From assembly GCF_020080835.1 (NCBI RefSeq), contig NC_058159.1, positions 15,749,101 through 15,813,100 on the forward strand: a DNA stretch of 64,000 nucleotides. The letters run 5' to 3'. Below, one piece after another: positions 1-12,240 of this stretch (position 1 is the first letter of the stretch; every line of letters starts with the position of its first letter). The position numbers were made by a program, and so were the translations under genes. The stretch is from Cotesia glomerata (taxonomy: Eukaryota; Arthropoda; Insecta; Hymenoptera; Braconidae). The notes beneath the pieces were generated by a model. It was not told the origin of the DNA, did not search any database, and worked only from the letters and a program-made list of their open reading frames with translations.

Positions 1-977
1 TTACTGCGTGAGCCTCCGGATTTATGACCTTCAGATTGCTTCTTGGGTTCCGAAGCGGGTTCCAAGTTCTCCCAAGCCCTGACTTTGGACTTGAGAAACT
101 CGTGGAGCTGAACGTAAGTCGGCATGTTATCAGTAAGACCCAGGCTGGTCTCCCAATCTTCTCTAACGGCGGGCGGCAAGCGGCGTAGCGTCAGGTGTAT
201 GATTATGAGGTCCCAGTGACCTACTGGAACTCCTTGTGCCTTGATGGAATCCAGAGCCTTTTGGTTGGATAGTAACAAGACATCCAATTTAGCGGCTGAT
301 CTAGCGGGAACAGACTCACCAACCAGCAGGTCTTCAAGATGTGATGATACAACGCGGCGAAGATTGGAATAGCGGCTTTTCAAAAGGTTCCATGCGGGCT
401 CAAATGACTCATCAGTGGATGACATGTTTCCAATAAGCTGGTGTGCTTCATCTTTGGTGAATGTCTTCAAATAATGCATCTTCTGGCTGTTTTTCAGAAG
501 TGCATTGTCAATAACAATATCAGAGAAGAGCTGACTAAATGATCCCCAGCGCTTAAAGTCTCCAGAGAAGCTCTGGAGCTTAATTTTTGGGAGTCCAGTA
601 CCCGATGAGCCTCCCATGAAGGCGGTGCTGTGCATAGCCAGGTTTTGTTGCGTTTGTGCGGCTTCTCTGGCATCAATCTCCTGCTGAATGACGTCTTTGC
701 GGGTGGCTATGCGGGTCTCCAAGATTGCATAGGTGGCGTGAGCGTTAGTATAATGATTCCCGACGTGGTACTCGTGTTCAAGTACTTCCGGGTACGTCTC
801 AAAGATCAGCGAGTTCAAGTTAGTGATGTCCAGCCAAATCTTGGAGCTTTGTGTTGCCACTGACTCAATAGCGGTGATCGTAAGCGAGTTAAGCTCCTCA
901 TTAGTTAAGCGATCCACCATGGCGTACAAAGCATCCAGGTACTGCTTTTGCATAGCAATAGCTGTAACAAACTGCAT
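1..977 (-). CDS. BEL/Pao Gag-like polyprotein, N-terminal part (partial)
   Basis: One open minus-strand frame runs from an ATG at 975-977 to the window edge without a stop. It contains LPKIKLQSFSGDFKRWGSF, followed by the SQLF, KMHYLKTF and SRYSNLRR segments typical of the DUF1759 (Pao/BEL gag) region. A Lys/Glu/Ser-rich stretch at the edge probably leads towards the nucleocapsid. In this element class the protein forms the particle that packages the RNA. The start is uncertain: the same frame continues upstream of 977 with plausible coding but meets TGA at 1011-1013, so the annotated ATG is either real or the first one after a nonsense mutation. Partial because of the window edge. Confidence 0.8.
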   Translation of the reverse strand, partial: MQFVTAIAMQKQYLDALYAMVDRLTNEELNSLTITAIESVATQSSKIWLDITNLNSLIFETYPEVLEHEYHVGNHYTNAHATYAILETRIATRKDVIQQEIDAREAAQTQQNLAMHSTAFMGGSSGTGLPKIKLQSFSGDFKRWGSFSQLFSDIVIDNALLKNSQKMHYLKTFTKDEAHQLIGNMSSTDESFEPAWNLLKSRYSNLRRVVSSHLEDLLVGESVPARSAAKLDVLLLSNQKALDSIKAQGVPVGHWDLIIIHLTLRRLPPAVREDWETSLGLTDNMPTYVQLHEFLKSKVRAWENLEPASEPKKQSEGHKSGGSRS

Positions 978-1880
978 TGCGGTGTTTAATATAGGACCGA
1001 GATCGAGTTTTCAGTCAATTAAAGCGGAAAGTTCAGCGTACCGGTGTACGAATGACTACCAGGAGCAGCACCCGATGTGCTCTGCGATGCTCCTGACACT
1101 CGACCTTTCCTAGCGGTATTACACTTCACTTAACACAAAACAATTTTTAAGCGGAATAATAAATTAATTTAATTGAGATAGAGCAAGCCTGATCCAGCTC
1201 GAGGGACCAATGAATAATTACTGAAAGAACGGAAAAGCGGGGATCAGGTTTAGGTCTGGATATCTCAATTAAAACGCGTAAATTATTATAAAAAATAACA
1301 CTAGGAATTTATTTACATTAAATACACTCAATATTTAATATAGTTAATAGCGGATTGTTAAGATAAAAGCGGATTTGTAAATTACAGCGTGGTTTTCAAA
1401 GCGAAGCCGGTTGACACGTGGTTAAACACTTTGCCGGCACTGAAAAAGCGGTGAAATAAATGCACTGTTAACACAAATTACCTATAACAAACTAAAGCGA
1501 ATTATAAGCGGTTAATTTAAGCAGTTTAAATTATAAAATTAGCGAAATGCGGTTTATTAACAAAAAGCGAAAGTAAAGAAATACTAATGGTGACTTGATG
1601 CAGCGAAAGCGTAGAAGCGAAAGATAAAAACAATAGTCCGTCTTCATCCTCGTTGAGTTGGGGAAGAAGGCTATTGCGCATGTCTAGTGGGAGCGATCAG
1701 CCAATAAAGCGGTCGATTCATGACGTGATCGAGAGGCTGATTTTCTATTGGCGGTTCGATTTTTGCGGGAACTAGCGGTGGACAGGTGCGTCTCTTGAAT
1801 TTGGGAGTCCCCCAGGAACGAGTTAATCGCTACTGGGCCTTGTTCACCGAACAGTCACACAGTTAGTTCAATGACAGCAT
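978..1880 (-). other. BEL leader region rich in CGCT motifs
   Basis: AT-rich untranslated leader between the presumed LTR and gag. AGCG on the plus strand (CGCT in the element sense) occurs about fifteen times between 1140 and 1780, mostly as AAGCGG or AAGCGA, which is far above expectation for such AT-rich DNA. About 330 bp (1500-1830) are similar in reverse orientation to 62640-62965. No ORF is supported here. Confidence 0.55.
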
Positions 1881-3083
1881 CTCGAACAAAAAAAAAATAA
1901 CAAAAAAAAATAAATAATAAGAAGCGAACGCTCGACTTTGAATCTACGGTTTAATTTACGAACACACACATAAATACACCCCAATGGTACCGTGACTCTG
2001 AGTGTCATCACACACGTCTCGATAATCCGAAAGGAGTTCAATAATTACTTTCGTAAAAAAAATATTAATACAAAAAAATTACACCAAAAATCAAACTGGT
2101 GAAATTTACTAAAATTGATCGCGATATTGCGGTGAGGATACCCTGTGGCTAAATTAGCGATCAGACTCACCCTGCGGCAGCAGTGAACCCCTCGGGTCGG
2201 TACTCGTCCAGGTAGCTGACTCTCAACGAAGTTGGCTGGATAGCAGGCGGAATAGCGTCGATGTCTCAGCGATGGCGTCCTCCACGTGCACGTAATAATA
2301 ATAATTAATTGTCACTCGACAATAATCCACACAGTGGTCGTGAACAATAGCTTCGACAAGGTACAATCGTAAAATAAATCTTAACAATGTGCAATATTTA
2401 ACTCAGTAATGGTGGTTAATTGCGTTGTAAAATATTTTAATGCTTGTAGCGGAATTTTTGCGACTAACAGACACGGCGTCCAGATCAGAATCAATTTATT
2501 ATGGCTGCCTCCTCGGCAACATATGTTCTCTAGTTTTTCGTTAGTTCAAAAAACTCGCATCCAATCAGCTCACGGCTTTTTCTAGCCGGCCGTTGTATTA
2601 CGGGGTGCGTCCAGTACTCCGTTGCGATCGATGATTGGTCGATATGTCACTCGGTTCGGCTTACGGCATCCAGATGGTGCCTCGCTCGACTTAAGTTGCT
2701 CAAACGCCGTCGTCATTCGTCGGTTTCAAATTTTGCTTCGCTCTCGCCGTGGTCCTCCTCCAGATGTCACGCTGGTCGTTGATGGCTCTGTGTAAATTCG
2801 CGGGTTCGTCTGATCGCTTAAACTTAATTTCGCTCTCACTCTTACATAATCTCTACAATAGTCACACTCATTCATGCATACTTTTCAAATTCAGCGCGGT
2901 TCCGGGTATAAGCCTTACCTCGAGCTTCACACTCTGATCAGGAAGCCGCTTGGGGCGACACAGTCGCGTCGAATCTCCGCATTCCTTCAGCTGAGCCAAA
3001 ATAATTAATAATGATAAAGAAAATTAAAATAAAATAAATAGCCAAACTAGTCTTTTGACATGGGGAATTTTTCCCCTGTCACA

Positions 3084-4205
3084 ATACGTATATGTGAAAA
3101 ATATATCAAAAATACAAGTAGGTACTTAAATAAAAGCTCTTGATGAGTGCAACATCAATATGAGCTTATATATTTGAAAAAGTCAATATTCAAGAAAAGA
3201 CAGTGCAATTTAACTAGTCATTTAATAAAGCAAAATTTTATTTATTCATTACTAGTTTTTATAAAAACCTCAATAAATTGCGCTCAAAACTTATTTTTAA
3301 AAAAATTTTTTATCAATTAAAAAAAAATTTATAAAAAATTACATTGGGCTCAAAATTTCCTAAAAATAATTTGAATTTTCTTATACATATCTTGAACGGT
3401 TAAGCTTCAAAAATTAAAAAAAAAATAAATTTTTCCAAATTTCTAGACCAGAATTCCAAAATTCAGCAAATATATCAACTTTTACACCCGGCATTTAATT
3501 TATCGTCTTGTTCTTCTTTTTGTTGGTTCTCTAGAATTTTATAAATTTTTTTTTCGTACGTTCGGGCCGATACCGCGGTTAGTCTCACACTTTTTGCCTG
3601 TAAAAACCTCCGGCACATCATCTTGCATATTACACGTGCAGGAGTAGCCGTGTCTCAGTGCGGTGAACACGCGGATCGGGTACCAATAAGAGCACTTACT
3701 TCTTTAAAATGTGCGGCTACTTCGTAGCATTAATGAGCAACAAAGTTCCGAGTTAAGTTTAAGGTTACTTCACGTAACTGAGCCCCGAAACTAAATAAAA
3801 ACTCAACTAATTACCGATTGCAAGCGCAAATATTATAATTTATAAATTCGGATCGCCATAATTTGAACCCGCGAATATAACAAACTAGAGTCATATAGTT
3901 CCGTGGGTTTATACTTCTGAGAACCGAGATCGTAAAGACGTTTCGACTTTATTCGGTCTGTTATTAGCCCTAAAACACCTCGGGCCTTGCCCCAGCTCTA
4001 GAAACATCAACATTTTGATTCTATTATTATTTTTGTTTATATTTTTAATCGTTATTATTATCCTGCTTTAAATTCTGTTATTTAAATAATTGAGTAAGAA
4101 TAATTACTAAAATTCCTTTAGGATCTTTAAGTTGCGATATCGAAAATTTTCGAGTTCATCAAAACTTTGATTTTTATAATTGTTGTCTTTGTTATTCCAA
4201 AAATT
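3084..4205. other. AT-rich spacer without recognised gene
   Basis: No coding frame of note on either strand. 3480-3990 is less AT-rich and may be an old element remnant, but no family was recognised. The rest is A/T homopolymer-rich. Confidence 0.5.
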
Positions 4206-4725
4206 TCTGATATGGGTTGAGTTAATTATATATGCGAATAGAAAATATATTTTATAAAAAATAAATTGCAATTATTGTATTTTATAAGACAAATTTAATA
4301 AATATAACATTAAAGCTTGTAAAAAAAGAAAAAAAAAAGAATTTTTCATTTAAATACTTATATTATATAAATAAACTCTCTACTAGTGAGAAAATTTAAC
4401 GACCATGCGCCACCTATCGGAAATTTTTGGAACTAATTTCTATAAAAACTTCATAAATGGTTATATATGATCATATGGGTTAAGTTAATTATATATGGCT
4501 TTAAATGCGAATAAAAAATGTATTTTATGAAAAAAAATTACAATTATAGTATTTTATAGGACAAAAATAGAGAAAATTAATAAATATAACATATGAGCTT
4601 GGAGAAAAAAAAGAAAAAAGGAATTTTTTACTAAAATACTTTATTAAAATATTATAAAAGTTAAGTCTTTACTGGTGAGAGAATTTAGCGACTATGTGCC
4701 ACTTCGAAATTTCTGGCTCATTCAA
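4206..4725 (+). repeat. Two diverged direct repeats of about 230 bp
   Basis: 4206-4430 and 4487-4725 share an ordered series of blocks: TTAATTATATATG, AATAAATATAACAT, a poly-A/G run, then TCT(T/C)TACT(A/G)GTGAGA and a shared end with CGAC.ATG.GCCAC. This indicates an old tandem duplication. No coding potential. Confidence 0.6.
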
Positions 4726-4726
4726 A

Positions 4727-5334
4727 CTCGAAGATTTTTAATGGGGCTTCAAAAACTGCGTCGAATGCCGTCAACCGCGTAAAAATCGGTTCATTCATTC
4801 AAAAGTTATTGCCGTTTAAAAATTCAAAAATTGTGTTTTATTAAACTGCTATTAGAGTTTTGATCTCGAAGAGCTTAAAATAACACAAAAATCATATTTG
4901 TGAGCCCGAAGAGCTCAGAAACGTAATGTGTAATTTTGAGCGCTTAAGTACAAAATGAGCGGGAAGTTGCAGGGATGGCCTCTAGGGTCAACCGTCGTCC
5001 TAATTTTTTTGTTCTGAATTTTTTATAGAGCTCAAAAAACTACATCGATCGCCACCAACAGCGTGAAAATCGATTGATTTATTCAAAAGTTACAACTGTT
5101 TGAAAATGAAAAAAATCGTGTTTCATCGAATTTTGACTCGAAGAGCTCAAAAGCATAGGAAAGCTATTTCTTTGAGATCAGAGTGCTCCAAATAACACAT
5201 AAATTGTATTCTTGAGCTCGAAGAGCTCAAAAACGTCATAAGTGCAATTTTAAGCGCCTAGGTATGGAATTAGCGGGAAGTTGCAGGGATGGCCTTCAGG
5301 GCTAACTGTTTTCCTAATTTTTTTTATTCAAATT
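4727..5334 (+). repeat. Dispersed GAGCTC-palindrome repeat, copy A
   Basis: Partial plus-orientation copy of a dispersed family found seven times in the window. Diagnostic features are AAAATCGGTT.ATTCATTCAAAAGTTA, GAGCTCGAAGAGCTC palindromes, and a terminal block GCGGGAAGTTGCAGGGATGG followed by CCTAATTTTTTT. This copy has the terminal block twice (4960 and 5273), so it is two sub-units in tandem, and it lacks the TG tract. Confidence 0.7.
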
Positions 5335-5356
5335 ACGAACCGGAAATTCAAATGCA

Positions 5357-6321
5357 GTGATATCTTCCATTTTTGGTTTAGCTCGAGAACAAATGGTATC
5401 TGACTACTGTGATGAAGTAATATCTTCGTTTGAAAAAGATATTTTAACTCAGTATTTCGGAATCGTTGCTATTAGTAAGAAGACATTACTCGCCAATACG
5501 TCAAATACTGCAAAAATGCTGTACCAAGCTAAAGATGACCAGTTAATATTGATTTGCGATGGAACATATATTCGTCATCAAAAAGTGCAATTCACGAATA
5601 CCAGAGGAAATCATATTCTGGTCAAAAGAAAGTCCCTCTGTGCAAACCATTCACGATATGTACTACAAATGGTTATGTTATAGATATGCTTGGGCCATAT
5701 ACAGCTAATATAAACGATGCTAAGATTATGAGAATCATCTTAAGTGATCCCAATGGATTGATTAAGTAGCTGAAAAAAGGTGACATTATTGTAGTTGATC
5801 GTGGCGTCCGGGATATGATAATATATCTAGAAGAATAACGGTTCAAAGTGCTAATGCCTACCTCCAAAGGAATACGCAATCAACTGACCACAGATGAATC
5901 CCGTTTTCTTACCAAAATCCGTTGGGTTGTTGAAGCAGTACATGGCAATATTAAAGATAAGTTTAGGATTTTAGATCATAAACTAGACAATAAATTGGTC
6001 CCAAAAACTGGTGTTTTTTGTCGAATCGCTTGTTTTCTGCATAATGAATTTGGTACGAGACTTCATTCTGATCTCGATCTTTCTGAAAAAATTATTGCTG
6101 CCATGAACTCAATAAAGCATCAAGATGATACCTTAGTCTCAGAAGTAGAGACTAATCGTTGGGCAAGAAGAAAAGTTCCTTTCGCAACAATAACTTCAGA
6201 TATATTAACTGATTTTCCTGAATTAGCAGAACAAGAACACGAAATATTATTCACGGGATCATATCAAATGTCTCAAGCTGTATCGTATTTAGCTGAAATG
6301 ATGGATGAAAACGGACGATAA
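5357..6321 (+). pseudogene. DDE-superfamily transposase, broken
   Basis: Frames starting at 5357, 5554 and 5848 together show a DDE endonuclease core. ICDGTYIRH carries the first Asp, VVDRGVRDM the second and RWVVEAVHGNIK the Glu-containing block, with QRKSYSGQKK and LCKPFTICTTNGYV between. The family resembles ISL2EU/Harbinger-related transposases (inference). Breaks: a frame change near 5580 and in-frame stops at about 5767 and 5838. The last 157 residues (5848-6321) are open and end normally at TAA. A SWIM-finger ORF follows 17 bp downstream, the arrangement of a two-gene transposon. Transposon termini were not identified. Confidence 0.75.
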
Positions 6322-6532
6322 TACTTTATTATTTAAAAATGACACCTAATATTATAAAATTCAAAGTCAGATCCCGACATATTAATTCGGAGACATATCA
6401 TTGTTTTGTTGAATATCAGTCAGATAAGAACGATATCTCTGGAATAACTCGATATTTTTGTGATTGTACAAATGGTAGACGTACTGATGGATGTTGCTCA
6501 CTTATTGCTGCTATCATATACTATTTATCTTA

Positions 6533-7926
6533 CCCGGAAAAAAAAGGTTAGATCTGCTCTAATCAAATCAGATCTGAGCAGATCTGCATTTTGGCCAGAT
6601 CTTTCCGGATCAAATTTGATCTGATTGGATCAAATCTGATCTGTTTAGATCTGGTTCGATTGGAACAGAATCAATTTATAAAAAAGTTTATGAAATAAAA
6701 ATAATAGTACAATTTATTTAATTTCTAATTGCAAATTAGAAATTATGTATTTTATATCAATTTTCTGTGATTGAAAGTTGAATTATCGTTGAAAATCAAT
6801 TTGCGATATTGGGGATTCGAACCTGGGTCCTCCTGCATGTCAGTCTCAGAGCGTACCATTCAGCTACTAGAAGTAACTGACTGAGTTACTCTTCAGATAA
6901 TAGTGTAGGCGCTGTATTATCTTCTCGTAAAATTTTGAGGTCGGTGTACTAAATATGATTACTTTATGAATTTGACCCGCTGAAACCGAATATCGCAGTC
7001 ATTTTTGCGAAATCCCGAGCCATCTATTGTTGATAGCTATTTGTTTGAACAATTATTTGAGAAATAATTTTTTTTGAGATCGGATATTTTTTTTTAATAT
7101 TTTAAGCATTTTTAAGATGAAAATTACTCTTATAAAATTTGCCGTAAGTTGATAGTTTCTGAGTTATAAATTTTTGAAAATTGAAAATTCTTGATCTTCA
7201 ATATTTTTGATGATTAATTACAAATAAAGAAATTACTTAACACCAGGTTTCATGCGCGAGCTTGTAAAGAAAAATACTCAAAGTTTCTATTGAAACAATA
7301 ACATCCGGTTATAATTTGTATTAAATAAAAAAAAAACATGATCAAAGTTAGTGCATTTGTAAGAGCTATTTATTCGAACTTAAAGTATAAAAAGTCGTAC
7401 CTAAATAGATCTGTTCTGATCAAAACAGATCTAATTAGATTTATCCATATCACCTTTATGATTACATATATTCATCAAGCTTGATCTGATATGATCTAAC
7501 TTGATCTGATCATATTTAAACTTTTTTTCCCGCGTAATAATCAGATTAAATTGGATTTATATGGATCAAGTCAGATCTATTTATATCTAATTTTCAATTT
7601 AATTTCGATCAAACTTGAGCTGGATTTGTCTAATTTGATCCGACCGGATCTAGTTTGATCAGAACAGATCTATTCATATCTACTCTTTAATTTCATTTTG
7701 ATCAAATTTGATCTGGATTGATCTAATTTGATCAGAGTGGATCTAGTTTGATCAGAACAGATCTATTCATATCTACTTTTCAATTTCATTTTTATCAAAC
7801 TTGATCTGGTTTGATCTAAGCAGATCAAATTAGATCTGTCCATATCTACTTAGATATAAATTTAGATCAAATCTGATCTGCTCAGATCAAATTTGATCAG
7901 AGCACATCTAAACTTTTTTTCCCGGG
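6533..7926. mobile_element. 1.39-kb MITE with CCCGG ends and TA target duplication
   Basis: The left end CCCGGAAAAAAAAGGTTAGA and the reverse complement of the right end CCCGGGAAAAAAAGTTTAGA form the terminal inverted repeats. TA at 6531-6532 and 7927-7928 is the target duplication. It lies inside the SWIM ORF, so the pre-insertion site is readable. Both flanks of the interior are packed with GATC-rich near-palindromes (AGATCTGATC, TTTGATCAGA): 6545-6665 and 7400-7915. No ORF; the interior holds a tRNA-like segment. Confidence 0.8.
6807..6877 (-). repeat. tRNA-like (possible SINE head) sequence
   Basis: On the minus strand TAGCTGAATGGTA resembles a Pol III A box and GGTTCGAATCC a perfect B box, at tRNA-like spacing of about 35 bp. 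The acceptor and T stems do not pair properly, so this is not a functional tRNA. It may be a tRNA-derived SINE remnant or part of the MITE interior. Confidence 0.45.
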
Positions 7927-8032
7927 TACGCTCGATATTTAGCGAAAATCATAAAACCTGCTGAGATACGTAATCGTCTGTATATTGATGAAAAAATCAG
8001 TGCCGTCGTGAATGAAGACAGTGATGAAGACT

Positions 8033-8492
8033 AGCCTAATTATTATTTTGATTAAAATTTTTATTTTTTCTGTATCAAAATTCAAAATATTTCCCAATAG
8101 TATGAAAAAATATATAAGTATTGACTTTAAGTGTCTTTTGAATCAATAATAACCCTTTTAATCACTTTAACTTAATGAATCTGTCTGTTTATCTTTTTCG
8201 AAGATATATTTTGGTGGAAAATAATTTTCTACGTATTTATGTGAACTAAAAAAAATGTAAGATTTTGTTAAATACATGAGTTTTTAATTTTTTTTGAATT
8301 GTTTCACCATTTCTGATAATTCAAAAAAATTCCTGAGTATATAGGAGTATAAAAGACATTTTCTGACGAATTTTAATGAGTGACATATTTCTAGAGGGCT
8401 AAAAAAAAAAATATCTTCTTTTCTCCGTCAAAAATCGATTTTCTGTTTGAGAATCATGATCATGTAACTTTTTATGTTTTGGACACGTAGGA
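8033..8492. other. AT-rich spacer
   Basis: Follows the SWIM gene. No ORF, repeat or RNA recognised; it could contain the 3' flank of the DDE transposon, but no terminal repeat was found. Confidence 0.4.
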
Positions 8493-9401
<909 letters not shown>

Positions 9402-9943
9402 CTCGGGGCAGAAGAGATACTGCTACCGGGCGCGTCTCCCCGAGCGGATGGGAGAACGCTCGCTGTCCTTGAATGACACTTAATCTCTTAGTTGATGAGG
9501 TACAGCGGGTAGGAGCCAAGCAAAATAACCAAACAAAATACGCTCCCGTGGACAAAACTCCCCTTTAATGGGTTGGTCGCACTAACTGACCTAACAAGAC
9601 GATCGTTCTCTGCTGTGACCCACTGGGAGTGACCGGAACCTGTATCGTAGTTTCCGACGATGCAGGCCACGGCTGATGTGAGCTTGCTCTACCGAGGTGT
9701 AAGTTGCAGCAGTGGATCAGGAGCCAGCCACTTCGGGCCTTGATCAGGAAGTACGCAGTGAGTGTTAGAGATCGGAATCTTCACCGCTCCGAGCGAGTCT
9801 AGTCCGTCCGTGTATTCCGGGACTGGCTAAGTGTCGGCTAGGCCTCAGGGAACTGGGGTAGGAGTACTATCTCCGAGGGTACACCCGTTCATAGTTATGG
9901 CAACCCGCTCCACTCCGTATAATGCGCTGGTAAATTAAAAAGT

Positions 9944-10201
9944 ATGAGTAATTCAAAGGAAACAAACAAAAGTGGAAACGGGCTACATGCCCAACAAGCA
10001 GCGATTGACGCAAGCGCTGAAATGAAGCGTTCGCAAGCGCTCAAACGCCTTGAAAAGCTGATCAGTGAGTTGAATGATTTCGTTCAACCAAAGGTCAACA
10101 TTCACAAAGAGATTAAATTCAAGATGACTGGTGTAACTAACGCCCTTCAAAGGTTTGAGAAGCTGGACGAGGAGTGGCCTCAAAGTGAAAAATCACATTA
10201 A
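9944..10201 (+). pseudogene. R1-clade ORF1 N-terminal remnant
   Basis: The first 78 or so residues align with ORF1 of the full-length copy at 31216: MSN..ETNK at the start, then MKR..AL..LEKL, the VH(or IH)KEIK segment and FEKLDEEW against FKKLDQEW. After EEW the frame crosses the deletion junction and ends in six unrelated residues at 10201. Nucleotide identity to the full-length copy is visibly lower here (roughly two thirds) than in the preceding UTR. Confidence 0.75.
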
Positions 10202-11063
10202 AACAAGGCGCGCGAAACTAAGTAGAGTATTCGGGCGCATGCGGCGTATTGCGCGGGCAGAATGGGGATTGCGATACCCAGCTATGTCCACCATATACAC
10301 GGGTTTCTTCATGCCTGTCGTCACATATGCGGCGGCAGCTTGGAGTGACCGTTGCGATAGGGAGGACTGGAGACATCTTCGAGCACTTCAGCGTCAAGCG
10401 CTAATAACAACAACTACTGCCTACAGGACAGTTTCGCTTGACGGGATTTGCGTAGTCGCGAGGGCAGTGCCCATTCAGCTCGTAATAGACAAACGGTGCG
10501 CGCGATACAACCTCCGTATCGGCAAACAGGCTACCCTTGGAAACGTCACCGTGCAGCCAGATGCGGAGGATCGCCTTGTCACCCTTAGAACTGAAACCAT
10601 ACGTCGGTGGCAAGAACAATGGGATCCATCAGAGAACGGCCGCGAAACCAGAGTCTTCTTTCCAGACGTAGCAGAGCGTATAACAAACAAATGGATCAGC
10701 TCTAACTTCTGGCTGACCCAAATCCTAACCGGCCACGGTTGTTTTAGAGAATACCAATACAAGTACGAACATACGGATAGTAGATTCTGCGACGAGTGTA
10801 GGGAGAATGGGTTAGGAGAAAGGGTCGACAACGTGGAGCACTTAATGCTTGAATGCCATGAGTACGAGCCTCAACGTGAGGTGCTCAAGGACATATGGGG
10901 TGGGAACGCAGAGTGGGCGAACGTTGCGCGTGAGATTGCCACATCCCAAAGTAACTTCAAGCTTTTAAAAGGTTTCAGTAAAGTAGTAATGTGCTGCAAA
11001 CTCCAAACCCAACTAGCTAATGAAAACGCGACTAGGGACGAGACTCAACAGACATCCACCTAG
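10180..11063 (+). pseudogene. R1-clade ORF2 C-terminal domain, open but headless
   Basis: About 290 codons without a stop, ending at TAG 11061-11063. It begins at the junction (KVKNHIKTRRAKL) and includes the zinc-binding C-terminal motif CDEC...HLMLEC. It corresponds to 15840-16715 in another copy, which carries several stops over the same stretch. The upstream endonuclease and RT domains are deleted. The in-frame start at 10155 belongs to the ORF1 part of the sequence and is probably fortuitous. Confidence 0.7.
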
Positions 11064-11572
11064 GTAGAGTCGGAGCGCCTAGGCACAAGCGATATGCTCC
11101 ACACAATTGTGAGGACAGTATAAAGGTTTGGATGACTGCCGTAGAATAAGCTAGGGAAAATGACCACAAACAACACAAGTGCCTGGGCACCCTACACACG
11201 CAAACACTTACACGTAAAATCATACTTTACACACAACACATCACACAAACAACATGGTCTTCAATCGACTACGCCTCCCCGTGGTCCCCGCTGGATACTG
11301 CTCATATCCTGCGGGTACATGTCGATGTGCCTACAGGGAATGAGTTGCCAGAGGAGTCGATAAGAGTTGCACACACTTACAATTAAACGCAACTCTTGCA
11401 GCTGTTCAATGAATGTGTATAAACACAAGAGAACGGCGGTTTTTCCTTGTCCGCGAACTGGGCTGTGTTCTCACTATGGTGGGAGTAGGACAAATATACG
11501 TGCGTGTATAGCTCTTTTGAGTTCAGGAACCGGCCTCTTTGGATGTAGGCGAAAGCCTTGCCATATATTCTT

Positions 11573-12240
11573 CTTCGTTCGAGAGATATCGTGAAAGAAA
11601 GAAAACCGAAAAGTTTTTTTTTGACATAACTTCGTTATTTCTTCTCGGATCGTTTTTGATGATATAAAATAATTTCAGAACTTAAAAAAGCGCATCGATC
11701 GCTGCCAAAAACGTGGAAATCGGTTAATTGGTTCGAGAGATATCCTCGATAAAATATTTGGAAATAAGTGTTTTTTTAACATAATTCCGACATTTTTTGA
11801 AATAACTTTCGAACTGATGCACTGATCAATTTCAAAAACGAATCAGCTATTAGCATGAAAAAATTACGTCGTTCACCGTCAAGCTGGTCAAAATTGGTCA
11901 ATTTGTTTAAGAAATATCATGAACGAAAGAAAACCAAAAAACTTGAAGATTCTTCATGAAACTAAAAAAATTGCGTCAATTACTGCCAACCGCGTGAAAA
12001 TTGGTTGATTCATTCAAATGTTAGTGAGGTTTGAAAATTTGAAAAATATTGTTCTATGATACTTCCATCAGACTTTTGAGCTCGAAGAGCTCAAAATAAC
12101 ACAAAAATTGCATTTTTGAGCTCGAAGAGCTCAAAAACGTCATCAGTGCAGTTTTATGCACCTAGGTATAAAATTAGCGGGAAGTTGCACGGATGGCCTT
12201 CAGGGTCTACCGTTTTTCTAATTTTTTTTTCAATGTTTTT
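11573..12240 (+). repeat. Dispersed GAGCTC-palindrome repeat, copy C
   Basis: Starts abruptly at CGTTCGAGAGATATCGTG, the position where the R1-clade element is truncated. Contains sub-repeats built on GGTCAAAAT.GGT and GAACGAAAGAAAACC, two GAGCTCGAAGAGCTC palindromes at 12078-12132, and the terminal block GCGGGAAGTTGCACGGATGG. Confidence 0.7.

Larger units (their letters stand above)
1..3083 (-). mobile_element. BEL/Pao LTR retrotransposon, 5' part (LTR, leader, gag start)
   Basis: Read on the minus strand, the segment starts at 3083 with TGTGACAGGGGAAAAATTCC, an LTR-like 5' end (TGTG) containing a short palindrome. It continues through GC-richer LTR sequence and an AT-rich leader into a gag frame that runs off the left edge of the window. 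The protease, reverse transcriptase, RNase H and integrase would lie outside the window. The LTR/leader boundary and the primer-binding site could not be placed; the leader probably begins somewhere near 1850-2050. The family call rests on the DUF1759-type gag. Confidence 0.75.
6339..8032 (+). pseudogene. SWIM zinc-finger companion gene, split by a MITE
   Basis: The frame begins at 6339 and carries the SWIM pattern YFCDCTNGRRTDGCC followed by IAAIIYYLSY. It is broken exactly at 6533 by an inserted element and resumes at 7927, where the continuing frame runs to a TAG at 8030-8032 with an acidic tail (NEDSDED). Apart from the insertion and its 2-bp duplication both halves are open. Such DNA-binding SWIM proteins accompany DDE transposases of this type, which agrees with the adjacent gene. 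Function in transposition is inferred. Confidence 0.75.
9402..11572 (+). mobile_element. R1-clade non-LTR retrotransposon, internal-deletion derivative
   Basis: The 5' end is flush with the (AC)n tract and 9402-9943 is a 5' UTR almost identical to 30674-31215. About 80 ORF1 codons are then joined near 10180 to the C-terminal part of ORF2, followed by a 3' UTR (11064-11572) matching that of the copy at 15.1-17.2 kb. The 3' end is cut within the UTR (TATATTCTTCTT) and abuts dispersed repeat C. Most of ORF1 and the endonuclease and reverse transcriptase are missing, so it could only move in trans. Confidence 0.8.
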
